Shown here piece by piece: positions 1-9,240 of a stretch of DNA of 58,381 bases. The stretch spans positions 1 to 58,381 of the forward strand of contig JACQXM010000041.1 in assembly GCA_016208685.1 (NCBI GenBank), given 5' to 3'. A program made the position numbers and the translations under genes. This stretch comes from Planctomycetota bacterium (GTDB lineage Bacteria > Planctomycetota > Phycisphaerae > UBA1845). Numbering within the stretch: the stretch's first letter is position 1; each line of letters opens with the position of its first letter. The notes under the pieces are model-generated. The model ran no database searches, was not told where the DNA came from, and saw nothing but the letters and a program-made list of their open reading frames with translations.

Positions 1-255
1 CGCGGGCTTCAGCCCGCGCGGCCGGGTGGTCCATCCCGGACCGATTCCCCCCCCGCTGAAGCGATGGGGCACCCGCCGCCGAAACGTCAAGACGGCGTAA
101 CGTCGAAACGGGGGAACGTCGAAACGACGGAACGTCAAAACGCCGGGCGTAGTGAGCCGCGGGCTTGAGCCGTCCTCGAGCCGCGGGCTTCAGCCCGCGC
201 GGCCGGGTCGTCCATCCCGGACCGATCCCCCACCGCTGAAGCGATGGGGCACCCG
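1..255. repeat. Direct repeat pair with GC-rich palindrome, plus short AACGTCGAAACG-type array
   Basis: A unit of about 75 bp is present at 1-75 and again at 182-255 with only a few changes. Each copy begins with a palindrome (CGCGGGCTTCAGCCCGCG) and ends at GATGGGGCACCCGC. Between them, 81-144 is a run of degenerate units of the type GTCGAAACG / GTCAAAACG. Relatives of the short unit recur at 21537-21572 and, inverted, at 21887-21930. These look like dispersed non-coding repeats; I see no gene in 1-326. Confidence 0.8.
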
Positions 256-326
256 CGCTACCGACCGGCCCATTCGCCGTCCGCGCCTTTTGCGAGAACA
301 CCCGGTAAACCAACCGATAAACCAAT

Positions 327-1952
327 ATGCCGCGGGCCGCGAAACATCCTGACATCCTGCTGGTCTTCATCGACTCCCTGCGCGCCGACCACGCCTCCTG
401 CTACGGCTACCCCCGCCCCACGACGCCCAACCTGGACCGCATCGCCGCCGAAGGCTGCCGCTTCGACGCCTGCATCACCGCCGCCCCCTACAGCCCCGCC
501 TCGTACGCCTCCGTGGTCAGCGGGCTCTACCCGCACCAGCACGGCGTCAACGGCGACAACGTCCGCGTCTGGCCGGATTCCTGGCCCCGCCTGCCGGAGC
601 TCCTTCGCCGCCGCGGCTACTACACCTTCTGCGTCTCTAATAACGATTTCGTCAGCGAAGCCACCAACGCCCGCCGCGGCTTCGATGATTTCGCCGGGCT
701 GCGTCCCACTTGGTTCCAACGGCAACTTCAGCGCGTGTACCACCGCCTCAACCGCCTCGTCGGGCCGGGGATCGCCGGGCTGATCGACAGCCGCCGCGTG
801 CTCGCCGGAGCCAAAGGCGACTCGCTCGCCGCCGTCCAGCAGGTGAGCGAGTTCGTCGCCCGCGCCGACGGCCGGCCCTTCTTCGGCATGCTCATCCTCA
901 TGGACCCGCACGCGCTGTACCACCCCTCGCGCACCCAGTTCGTCCGCGACCGCGTCGCCGCCCGCTCGTTCCTTGCCCGCGTCAACGGCCGGCAGATGTA
1001 CGCCAAGGTGATGGCCGGCGCCGTCGAACTTTCGGAAGCCGACCGACAGGCCGCCATCGACTTCTACGACGCCGAAATCGCCCACGCCGATCGCTGCCTG
1101 GGCCGGCTTTGTGCCGACCTCCGCCGCGCCGGCCGGCTCGACGACACCCTGCTTGCGGTCGCGGCGGACCACGGCGAGGCCTTCGGCGAGCAGGACGTCT
1201 GGGGCCACGGGTTCTGCCTGACGGATTGCCTTACCCGCGTGCCGCTGGTGCTGAGGCACCCGAGGCTTTTCCCGGCCGGGTCGCACTCCGCGGCACTGGT
1301 TCAACTTCACGACCTGCACACGACCGCCTTGTGCCTCTCCGACGGCATCCGACCGTGTCCGGACGAGTTCCCCTACTGCCTCACCCGCGCCGCGGACCGC
1401 ACCTGGCCCGGCCGGCCGGCCGCCTTCAGCGAGTTCCCCGTGCAAACCGGCACGCTGGCGCTGATGAGCAACCTCCGCGCCGGGTGGCATGGCCAAGCGC
1501 AGCGCCGCCATGATGATGCGGAGGTTGCAGGAACCCCGCCTGTGGGACCGGCTTTCCGGCCGGTCGGGGGCGCCGGGTGGCATGGTCAAGCGCAGCGCCG
1601 CCATGAAGGTGCGGAGATTGGGAGTCACGAAGGCACGGAGGCACGAAGGCACGAAGGGCAGCGACCCGCCTCCGACTGGGGCTGGTGGGCCTGCCCCATG
1701 TGGTCCGTACGCACCCGCGAGTGGCGGTACATCGAATACACCGGCGGAGGCCGCGAACTGTACGACCTGACCAACGACCCGGGCGAAACCACCTCCGTCC
1801 ACGAACACCGGCCGGAAGTGTGCGAAGCCCTGGCCCGCACCCTCGACCAACACCGCGGCCAGTCCCCCCCGCCGACCCCCACCACCCCCGCCGAACCGAG
1901 CCTCGACGCCGTGGTTCTGGACAGACTCCGCGCGCTGGGGTATGTGGAGTGA
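327..1952 (+). CDS. Sulfatase-family (alkaline phosphatase superfamily) hydrolase with an in-frame repeat insertion
   Basis: A 541-residue protein of the sulfatase fold. The N-terminus has the metal-binding strand ILLVFIDSLRADH and the family phrase GYPRPTTPNLDRIAAEG; AADHGEAFGEQ and WGHGF give the second metal site, and the C-terminus ends in the typical LRALGYVE. At the nucleophile position the sequence is SPASYASVVSG (Ser56), not C/S-x-P-x-R, so it lacks the formylglycine-maturation signature. It may be a Ser-nucleophile phospho- or sulfo-hydrolase or transferase rather than a classical sulfatase. No signal peptide is evident. Residues about 385-453 are low-complexity and correspond to a dispersed DNA repeat (1480-1685) inserted in frame; the flanks (ALMSNLRAG and PMWSVRTREWRYIEY) join naturally. 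The gene overlaps the next start by one base (TGATG), implying translational coupling. Confidence 0.85.
   Translation: MPRAAKHPDILLVFIDSLRADHASCYGYPRPTTPNLDRIAAEGCRFDACITAAPYSPASYASVVSGLYPHQHGVNGDNVRVWPDSWPRLPELLRRRGYYTFCVSNNDFVSEATNARRGFDDFAGLRPTWFQRQLQRVYHRLNRLVGPGIAGLIDSRRVLAGAKGDSLAAVQQVSEFVARADGRPFFGMLILMDPHALYHPSRTQFVRDRVAARSFLARVNGRQMYAKVMAGAVELSEADRQAAIDFYDAEIAHADRCLGRLCADLRRAGRLDDTLLAVAADHGEAFGEQDVWGHGFCLTDCLTRVPLVLRHPRLFPAGSHSAALVQLHDLHTTALCLSDGIRPCPDEFPYCLTRAADRTWPGRPAAFSEFPVQTGTLALMSNLRAGWHGQAQRRHDDAEVAGTPPVGPAFRPVGGAGWHGQAQRRHEGAEIGSHEGTEARRHEGQRPASDWGWWACPMWSVRTREWRYIEYTGGGRELYDLTNDPGETTSVHEHRPEVCEALARTLDQHRGQSPPPTPTTPAEPSLDAVVLDRLRALGYVE
1480..1685. repeat. Dispersed repeat inserted inside the sulfatase gene
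   Basis: Two near-identical units (core GGCATGGCCAAGCGCAGCG, at about 1485 and 1574, the second with one change) are separated by a copy of another dispersed palindrome (TGTGGGACCGGCTTTCCGG, 1541-1565). They are followed by tandem CACGAAGG-type units (1625-1660). The same core occurs in inverse orientation twice at 16203-16332, and the TGTGGGACCGGCTTTCC palindrome recurs at 32326-32350. The reading frame of the host gene stays open through the insert. Confidence 0.8.
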
Positions 1953-3130
1953 TGCGCCTGCCGGGGAACGCGGATCATACGATGCCAACGACACACTCCC
2001 CGCCGGCGACTGATTCCGCTTCCACGGGCGCAGGCACGGCATCCCCATCCACCTCGACGTACCGCCCGCAGCCGGGGTTGGCCTGCCCGGACTGTCATGC
2101 GCCGCTTGCACCCGTGGACGGGACGCTACGCTGCACCGCCTGCGGCCGAAGCGCACCGATCGTCGATGACGTTCCCGATTTCACCGCCGCCGCGACCCGC
2201 GCGGAACGACAGAGGTTCGATGCCTACACAGCGGCTCTTCCGTCGCTTTGCGCTCGCGCGCAGCAGTGCGGCTGGCTGCGGGCGCTGGAGGAAATCGTCC
2301 TGCCTTTGCCCGCGGTCGGCCCGGGCCTGTTCGCGTACGTGACGGATGAATCCAAGGGCGATCTGACGTTTCTGTTGGACATCGCCGCCGGGAGCCGAGT
2401 GCTGGACCTCGGCTGCGGCCTGGGGGCGGTGACCGTCGCCGCCGCCCGGCGCGGTGCCGTATGTCTGGCACTGGATATTTCTCGCCATCAGGCCGCCTTC
2501 GCCGCAACCCGTTGCCATCAGCTCGGCTTCCCCGACGTCTACCCCATCGCCGCGGGCGACAACCTGCGCCTGCCGATTGCCAGCGAATCGCTCGACTTGG
2601 CCATCATGAACGGAGTACTGGAGTGGGTCGGTTGTGCCGAAGGGTTTACCGGAACTCCGGACGAGGCGCAGCGCACCATGCTGCGCGAGGTGCGCCGCGT
2701 GCTCAAACCCGGCGGCCACCTGTATGTGGCGACGAAGAACCGCTACGCACTCGTTCACTGGGCGGGAACACCGCCGGACCACGGAGCACAGGTTCGTTGG
2801 ATCGGCTTGCTGCCCCCGAGGTGGCAGCGCGTGCTGCTTTTCGGAACGCGGCGCGACACCGGGGCCCGCCTCCATAGTCTGCGCGGCTACGAACGGCTTT
2901 TCGCCGACGCCGGCTTTCGTGTGCAACGGCGCTTCGCGCTGCTACCCAGCTTCCGAGCTCCCCGACGGTTCGTGCCCATAGATTCGCGGGCTATCGTCGG
3001 CCTTACCAGCCGGGGCGCCACCGCGGACGGCGAGCGGCGCATCGAGCGCCTGTGCTTCCGCTTACTGCCCGCCCGGCTCGCTCGACGCCTCGTATACTGC
3101 TACGGGTTTCTCCTGGAGCGCCCCCGCTGA
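1952..3130 (+). CDS. Class I SAM-dependent methyltransferase with N-terminal zinc ribbon
   Basis: A 392-residue protein. After a low-complexity Ser/Thr/Pro leader there is a four-Cys zinc ribbon of Trm112-like type (CPDCHAPL then CTACGRSAPIVDDVPDF), then a Rossmann methyltransferase core with motif I VLDLGCGLGAVTVAAARRG and the acidic motif II (ALDIS), and LREVRRVLKPGGHLYVATKNR, typical of the Methyltransf_11 group. The ATG at 1952 overlaps the sulfatase stop as TGATG; an in-frame ATG at 1982 is an alternative start. Overlap with the next gene is again one base. Such proteins usually modify sugars or lipid-linked intermediates; the substrate is unknown. Neighbouring kinase-like and methyltransferase genes suggest decoration of a surface polysaccharide. 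Confidence 0.85.
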   Translation: MRLPGNADHTMPTTHSPPATDSASTGAGTASPSTSTYRPQPGLACPDCHAPLAPVDGTLRCTACGRSAPIVDDVPDFTAAATRAERQRFDAYTAALPSLCARAQQCGWLRALEEIVLPLPAVGPGLFAYVTDESKGDLTFLLDIAAGSRVLDLGCGLGAVTVAAARRGAVCLALDISRHQAAFAATRCHQLGFPDVYPIAAGDNLRLPIASESLDLAIMNGVLEWVGCAEGFTGTPDEAQRTMLREVRRVLKPGGHLYVATKNRYALVHWAGTPPDHGAQVRWIGLLPPRWQRVLLFGTRRDTGARLHSLRGYERLFADAGFRVQRRFALLPSFRAPRRFVPIDSRAIVGLTSRGATADGERRIERLCFRLLPARLARRLVYCYGFLLERPR

Positions 3131-4080
3131 TGCTCAGCGAGCACGTCTTGCAGCAGTTTGCGGCGCAGGTCGGCCAGCCGGAGTTGGCTCGCCGCCCGTG
3201 GTACATGCTGACGGGCAAGGCGGGTCCGAACGCGGTTGCAAAAATCGTCGTGCCGCCGCTGGGCGGCGCGGCGGGCTACGTGCTCACCGTCGCGCGGGAT
3301 GCGGCCACGCCGGTCATCGAGCGTGAGGTTCGGACGCTTCGGAGGCTGGCCGAGGTTCTGCCTGACGCGCTGCGTGGAACCGTGCCGCCGCCTGCCCACC
3401 ACGGCAAATGCGCGGAATTGCCCTACTTCGCCGTGCCCTTTTTCAAGCAGGGCGCGATGGGGCGCGTGCGGCGACGGCTGTACCGCTCGCGCCGCCGTGC
3501 GTTCGTGGCGCGCTGGCTGACGGAGCTTGCCCGGGCGACGAAAGGCGACCCGCTGAGTCGCGAGTGGGTGGAAAGCGAATACCGCCCGCCGCTGGAGGCC
3601 CTCGAGGCCGACCCGAGGATCGCCGACGAAACCAAGCGGACGGTGCGCGCCCATTACGAACTGGTCTACGCACGGTGCGGGGAGGTACCCAGCGTTTGTT
3701 GCCACGGGGACCTTTGGGAAGGGAACCTCATGTGGCAGGCCGGCTGCCGCACGGCGGTAGTGCTCGACTGGGGCGCCGCCCGTTGGCCCGGCCTGCCCGG
3801 CGCGGACCTGTGCCGCTACCTAGTCAACAACCGCGTGGAGAAGGGGCACGCCGCGGCCGCCGCGGGCCGCTACTGCGCCGCGGTCGGCCTCGACCCCGCC
3901 CTGCTCCCGGCCCTGTACGACCTGTACAACCTCTTCGTCCGGACGGAATTGGCGCACGCGCACCAGCACGAGCCACTGGGGCGGTTCGATCCGTACGTGC
4001 GCGGAGTGCCGTCGACGTCACTCGAGTTCGACGCCCAGGCGAGTGCGGGGCCGCCTAAACACGTTGGAAGATCGCAGTAA
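3130..4080 (+). CDS. APH/choline-kinase-like phosphotransferase
   Basis: A 316-residue protein of the aminoglycoside phosphotransferase-like kinase fold. The catalytic Brenner motif is visible as CCHGDLWEGNLMW (His-Gly-Asp...Asn), followed by the metal-binding VVLDWGAARWPG, where Asp replaces the DFG position. The N-lobe (VLTVARDAATPVIEREVRTL) is less conserved. The ATG at 3130 overlaps the preceding stop TGA as TGATG, so this is the third cistron of a coupled operon with the sulfatase and methyltransferase genes. Family members phosphorylate sugars, choline or antibiotics; given the neighbours, a sugar or lipid-glycan substrate is more likely than drug resistance. Its 3' end overlaps the convergent methyltransferase gene by 26 bp. 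Confidence 0.8.
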   Translation: MLSEHVLQQFAAQVGQPELARRPWYMLTGKAGPNAVAKIVVPPLGGAAGYVLTVARDAATPVIEREVRTLRRLAEVLPDALRGTVPPPAHHGKCAELPYFAVPFFKQGAMGRVRRRLYRSRRRAFVARWLTELARATKGDPLSREWVESEYRPPLEALEADPRIADETKRTVRAHYELVYARCGEVPSVCCHGDLWEGNLMWQAGCRTAVVLDWGAARWPGLPGADLCRYLVNNRVEKGHAAAAAGRYCAAVGLDPALLPALYDLYNLFVRTELAHAHQHEPLGRFDPYVRGVPSTSLEFDAQASAGPPKHVGRSQ

Positions 4081-4930
4081 GCGACGGGAGCACATAGAAG
4101 GACTTGTCGCGGAACGTTGCATCGACCAACCGATAGAACAGTCGTTTCTTTCCCGTCAGTTCGCGCACTCCGGCGACACCGTCGCCCATGTAGGGCAGGT
4201 AGTGCGGGTAGCACGCGGCATACTCGGCGAACGAGGGAAACCCCAGGAAGCGCGAGACGCGACAGAAGCCTGTGAGTCCCCGGGTCATCTGCCAGGGGCC
4301 GACAAAGGTGTTGCCCTCGTCGTCGCGCTCCTTACGGAAGATTCGCGCATACGGGCGGCGCAGCCAACGCGGCAACCAGTGTGCAAACGGCAGCCTTGTG
4401 TCATGCGCAATGACCGGGAAGCACCTGTTCGGCGTGGTCAAGAGTACGAGGTGACGAGCCACGCGGTTGATTTCCGCAAAGGCTCGATCAGCCGCTCCAT
4501 CGAGGTGCTCCAGCATCTCAATACATGTAAGAATGTCCACCGAGCGGTCAGCGACCGGCAGGTCCGTAACTGAGCCCTGAACGAATGTGAGCCGTTCCGA
4601 GAGCCCAAGAACATCTGCGAACCGTGCCGCTACACCGAGTGCAGCAGAGTTCATGTCGAGGCCAATAGCACGGTGACCACCCGCCAGGCCGTAGGCGAGC
4701 ACATTCCAGCCGTAACCGCAGCCGCAGTCCAGCAGCACGGCGTCATGAATGTCGCGGTGGCGCCGCAGGTTCACCGTGTATTTGCGGTAGAAGTAATCCA
4801 GGGCCCCGATTGGCGACACGAAACCGTACGGCCCGTCGCGAAACCCCGGAACCTGTTCAAGGCGCGCTAGCCGCTCCGGTTCGAGCGGAAGCGCGCCTTC
4901 CCGCGAGCCAAACGTATCTCCTTCCGCCAT
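4055..4930 (-). CDS. Class I SAM-dependent methyltransferase
   Basis: A 291-residue methyltransferase with motif I VLLDCGCGYGWNVLAYGLAGG, motif II AIGLDMNSAALGVAARF, and VDILTCIEMLEHLDG plus HLVLLTTPNR in the later motifs, a pattern of the UbiE/Methyltransf_11 family acting on small molecules or sugars. I chose the ATG at 4930 over one at 4960: the upstream gene ends at 4941, the sequence from MAEGDTF onward looks authentic, and a TAGAAT box sits exactly 7 nt upstream, as in several apparently leaderless genes here. No Shine-Dalgarno is visible. The gene follows the large surface protein in the same direction with a 10-bp gap but may have its own promoter. Substrate unknown. Confidence 0.8.
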   Translation of the reverse strand: MAEGDTFGSREGALPLEPERLARLEQVPGFRDGPYGFVSPIGALDYFYRKYTVNLRRHRDIHDAVLLDCGCGYGWNVLAYGLAGGHRAIGLDMNSAALGVAARFADVLGLSERLTFVQGSVTDLPVADRSVDILTCIEMLEHLDGAADRAFAEINRVARHLVLLTTPNRCFPVIAHDTRLPFAHWLPRWLRRPYARIFRKERDDEGNTFVGPWQMTRGLTGFCRVSRFLGFPSFAEYAACYPHYLPYMGDGVAGVRELTGKKRLFYRLVDATFRDKSFYVLPSLTAIFQRV

Positions 4931-4937
4931 TGCGACG

Positions 4938-4943
4938 ATTCTA
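4938..4943 (-). promoter_or_regulatory. Candidate -10 box, leaderless-type
   Basis: On the minus strand TAGAAT lies 7 nt before the ATG at 4930. No good -35 is visible at 17 nt. Support comes mainly from the same spacing at several other genes in the window. Confidence 0.35.
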
Positions 4944-7900
4944 GTTGGCCTCGTACGCACCGATATCGAGGCTACTCCCGCGCGGCCGACTCGCGTTCAG
5001 GAAGTCCTCCATGACTCCAGGCACAGAGGTCCCGGCGTTGATGGCGGGGCTAGGGGTACCCGATATCTGCAGCCGAAGATCGCTTCCGGGCGTCAGGAAC
5101 AACGGGTCTGCAGTCCTACTGCCCCTCGTCAGCGTTCCAAAGGTAGCCAACGTGAAGCTCGTCCCGCCAATGTCGAAAAGTTGCGACAGGCTCTGATGCG
5201 GGAAGTACCAGATGTTGTAGCCTTCGTTCAAATCGCCTAGCGAAACAGCCGGGGCCTCGATCGGGCGGATGACACCTCCGGAATCACCGGGTACTGATAC
5301 AATGTTGTTGCGAAGGTCGAAGTTATGGAACACCACGGGATCCGTCGAGTCATAGGCACGCAGAAAGTAGATGGTACCGCCCTGCGTCTTGCTAAACGAG
5401 TTGTTGTAGACACGCCACCGATCCCACGTGCTGAACCCTATGACGTGGCTACCCAGGCTAAGCCCTGTGTGGCATTCGAGGAAGAGGTTGTTTCGGATCG
5501 TGACGTCATTCGCACCGCGGCTCTGAATTGCGACCTTGTTCACGACGCCGCGCATGTCCCAGGTGTTGCGCTCAACAACGACATCGCCAACGTTCTCACG
5601 CGATGATCGGTTCTGTGGCCCGATAGACGCCGAGGCGTCAAAGTCGCCGCCGAGGAACTGATTGTCGGATATGACGATGTACGCCGCGCGATCCGGGGAC
5701 ACGCGCCCGCAGTACTTAAGCTGGTGTCCGCGCTGTACGTTGCGCTTGAAGATGTTCGCGGATACAACTGTCTTGGACGTATAGACGCGAAGCAGGCTCT
5801 CCGTGTTATTCGGATGGTCCATCTCGCAAGCGAGCACGGCGATGTTCTTTCCGTAATTGTAGAAGATGGCGTACTCGCTGTTGTCGACAAACGAGCTATC
5901 TACGAACAGAGTATCGTCCTTCTGGCTGCCCGAGTGGCTGACACCATAGGAGTGGCCGGTAATGCGCGCTCGCAGCAAGAGCGACTTGCTTCCAGTAGCG
6001 AGCGCCGTTCCCGGCGTAACTCCGGGGAATGGACCGTGGAAATCGAGATCGACGATCCGCGTGTCGATAGTCGAGGACTTCAGCTCAAGCGTCAAGCTCG
6101 TATGCGTTGAGTCGATAATCGGCCTGTTCCCCGACCCATACGCCCCGATCACATACGGCCCGTTCTTATTTCCGAAGCTCGTCGAGCCTGCGAACGCCGT
6201 CGGCGCCGGGAACGTCTCATCCCGTTTGAACAGCACCCGGCGCGGGCCGTTGGAGAGGAACACCATCTGGATGCCCTTGGTCCAGGACTTGAACGCCGCG
6301 CTGGGCGAGGTGCCGGTGTTGGTGTCGCTGCCGGCCGAGTCGGACACGTAGTACGTCGTGCCCGTAAACGGCGTAACCTGGATGGCCTGCTGCACCTGCG
6401 AATTGGCGCCGGTGGCGTCCTTGACCGTGAGCGTCACGGTGTAGGTCTTGCTCTGCTGGTTGCAGGTGGCGCCCGTGGGGCAGTCGCCGTCCGAAACGCA
6501 CGAACCGCCGCCGCCGCTGCACGTGCCGGGCGGAAGCTCGAACACGTGCGCCGCCACGCCGCCCTTGGCGCGGTTGGCGTCCACGCCCGGCCGGTTGGTA
6601 AAGCCCGAGCCGGGGTCGCCGAAATCCCAGGTGAAATCCAACTCGTGGAAGGGGGCGCTGGTGCGCGAACTAGTGGTGGCCGTGGCGTCGAAGAACACCC
6701 CCAGCGGCGAAACGCCGGAGGTGCGGCTGGCGACCAGGTTGATCACCGGCGGCGAAGTGCCCGCCTGTGCCACGCTCATGCTCACGATGATCTGGATGGC
6801 GGCTCCCACGCTTGGCGTCACGGTGATCGTCCCCTGATAGGTATTGCCTGCTAACCCCGTGCGGTCCACCGTCGCGGTCAGGGTGTCGTGCTCGCCGGTG
6901 CTGCTTCCGCTTGTTGGCGAGACGGTCAGCCACGCGGCATTATCCGCCACGGAATATGCTAGCGTGCCCACGCCGCAGTTCCAAGCCTGGAAGGTGAGCT
7001 GGGTGGTGGTCTGCCCGAAGCTAAGCGAGGTGGTGCCCAGGCAGAGAGCGGCCGACTCGCAGCCGTCGGGCGTGCCGTTGGCGTTGGTGTCGATGCGGTC
7101 GTCGAAGCCGGGGCAGCGGTCCACGTTGTTACAAACCGTGTCGTTGTCGGAATCGAGGTCGGGGTTTCCGCAGCCGCACAGGCCGGGGGCGATTTTGGCG
7201 GGGTCGGTGGGGCAGCCGTCGGTGCAGTCCGGTCGGCTGTCGCCGTCGGTGTTCGTATCCGGCACACCGCAGCCGCAGACGCCCGGAGCGGTCTTGTTGC
7301 GGTCGTTAGGACAGCCGTCGTTGCAGTTGGGAACGCCGTCGCCGTCGCCGTCGGTGTCCGGAACGCCACAGCCGCAGGCGCCGGGTGCGATCTTGTTGGG
7401 ATCGTTCGGGCAGCCGTCGGTGCAGTTCGGGCGGCTGTCGCCGTCGGAGTTGGTGTCCGGCACGCCGCACCCGCAGGCGCCGGGGGCTGTTTTGTTGGGG
7501 TCGGTGGGGCAGCCGTCGTTGCAGTCGGGTACGCCGTCGCCGTCGCCGTCGGTGTCCGCCACGCCGCAGCCGCAGATGCCGGGTGCGATTTTGTTGGGGT
7601 CATTGGGGCAGCCGTCGGTGCAGTTCGGGCGGCTGTCTCCGTCGGAGTTGGTGTCCGCCACGCCGCAGCCGCAGATGCCGGGTGCGATCTTGTTGGGATC
7701 ATTGGGGCAGCCGTCGGTGCAGTTCGGGCGGCTGTCGCCGTCGGAGTTGGTGTCCGCCACGCCGCAACCGCAGGTGCCGGGGGCGGTCTTGTTGGGATCG
7801 TTGGGACATCCGTCGGTGCAGTCGCCCACGCCGTCGCCGTCGGAATCAGTGGTGTTCACGCAGTTGTCGTTGCAGTCGGCGACGCCGTCGCTGTCGCTGT

Positions 7901-9240
7901 CGGCGTCCGAGACGCCGCAGCCGCACACTCCCGGGTTGGTCTTGGCGGGATCGTTGGGGCAGGCGTCGAGGCAGTTGGGCGTACCATCGGAGTCGGTGTC
8001 GGTGTCGGCGGTGCCGCAGCCGCAGGCCCCGGCGGAGAGTTTTGCGGGGTCGGCCGGGCAACCGTCGTGGCAGTCGGGCGTGCCGTCGCTGTCGGTGTCC
8101 GCATCGGGCACGCCGCAGCCGCACACGCCGGGATCGGTCTTGGCAGGGTCGTTCGGGCAGTCGTCGGTGGTGGTGCCGCCGCCGGTTCCACCGGTTCCGC
8201 CACCGGTGGTCCCGCCACCTCCGCCCCCGCCGCCGGAGGGCGGGGGCGGGGCGGCAACCGTAACCATCGTGTCGGCTTCCGCGGACAGGCCGTCTTCGGT
8301 GACGGTGAGCCGGAAGAGCAGGTCCACGGAGCCGGAGCTCACAGTTGGTGCCACGAAGGTGGCAGTGGCGGAGGCGGTGCCGCTGAGGGACACCGCCGGG
8401 CCGGAGGTTTGCGACCATTGATAGGTGAGCGGGCCGGCGCCGGAGCCGAAGCTGCCGGTGCCGTCGAGCGTGACCGGGGCGCCGCTGACGACCTGCTGAT
8501 CGGGGCCGGCGTCGGCGGTGGGTCCGGTGCCGGCCGTGGAGAGCGAACCGAGCACCTGCACCAGCACGACGTCCTGCGCCGTGCTACTTCCATCACTGAC
8601 GGTAAGCGAAAAGCGCAGGACGGTGTCGTCCGTAACTTGCGGAGCAACGAAGGTGGCGACGGAGGCGCTATCGCCGCTGAGGGCGACGGCCGGGCCGGAG
8701 TCCGTCTGTGCCCAGTGGTATTGCAGCGTGGTGCGCGGTGGGCGGCAGGCTGGGCGGAGGAATCTCGACGTCCAAGCTGAGCACGAGCACCAGACGGTTG
8801 CGCGAGTCGAAGCCGCGGACGGTGACCGTTTGGGTCCCGGACGCGCGGAAGAGGTGCTGCTGCGTGGCCCCGATGTAGATCTGACCGTCGCCGAAGTCCC
8901 ATTCAAAGCGCAGGGACGAGGAGCTGTCGCCCGGGGGCCGTACGCCGAACTCCCAGACGCCGGGAATTTCCGGGCTGGGCGCGGCGTCGATGGCGTAATC
9001 GTCGAAGCCGGCGGGGTCGAGGACCTCGGTTCCGCCGTTGGTGGTGCCGTCCGGGGGCGTGGTACTGCCGTCGTCTTCGTCGGTGATCGTGCTAGGGAGG
9101 GTGTCGCGGCCACCGTCGTTGTTGCCGGCCATGCCGCCGGGTGCGGTTCCGCATCCATGCAGAAGCGAGGCGAGCGCTAAGGAGAACGCGCCCAGGAAAG
9201 CAACGACGGATAGGCAGCGACGAGAATGGAATGGCTCCAC
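4941..9240 (-). pseudogene. Large secreted lipoprotein: PKD, Cys-rich TSP3-like repeats, BACON and beta-helix domains; frame broken near 8740
   Basis: Translation from a GTG at 9240 (preceded by a run of Gs as Shine-Dalgarno) gives a lipoprotein-like signal peptide ending LALASLLHGC, then a PKD-like domain (FEWDFGDG). At about 8731-8745 this frame is lost; a second frame continues from TLQYHWAQTDSGPAVALSG to a stop at 4941. That piece contains two PKD/Ig-like domains, ten 33-residue Cys-rich repeats, a BACON-like domain (AWLTVSPTSGSS), another PKD domain, and a C-terminal right-handed beta-helix of about 400 residues ending SLDIGAYEAN. At the break a typical PKD start (ADAGPDQ...GSVTLDG) is missing between PPTA and TLQYHW, so about 20-30 codons appear to be deleted rather than a single base shifted. 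It could be a real pseudogene, a programmed event or an assembly collapse. A polysaccharide-binding or lyase-like surface role is plausible. Confidence 0.75.
7050..8170 (-). repeat. Array of ten 99-bp (33-residue) coding repeats
   Basis: Within the surface protein, about ten units of 33 residues follow the pattern C-P-x-D-P-x-K-x-x-P-G-x-C-G-C-G, then an acidic DxDxDGDG stretch, then D/N-C-x-D-G. Copies near 7610 and 7709 are exactly 99 bp apart and almost identical. The DxDxDG part matches thrombospondin type-3 calcium-binding repeats; the PGxCGCG part adds extra cysteines. Three units of the same kind occur in the protein at 28862-31030. The near-identity of units makes this array prone to recombination and to misassembly. 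Confidence 0.85.

Noticed and set aside
81..144. Candidate CRISPR-like array
   Set aside because: Units are about 10-16 bp with no spacers of uniform length and no cas genes in the window.
258..2156. Long minus-strand open frame opposite the sulfatase gene
   Set aside because: It is the complement of two genes with clear family motifs; its own translation is Arg/Gly/Val-rich without any recognisable motif. High GC keeps antisense frames open.
3130..4080. Aminoglycoside resistance gene
   Set aside because: The kinase fold is shared, but the operon with methyltransferase and sulfatase-like genes and the weak N-lobe similarity argue for a glycan-related substrate.
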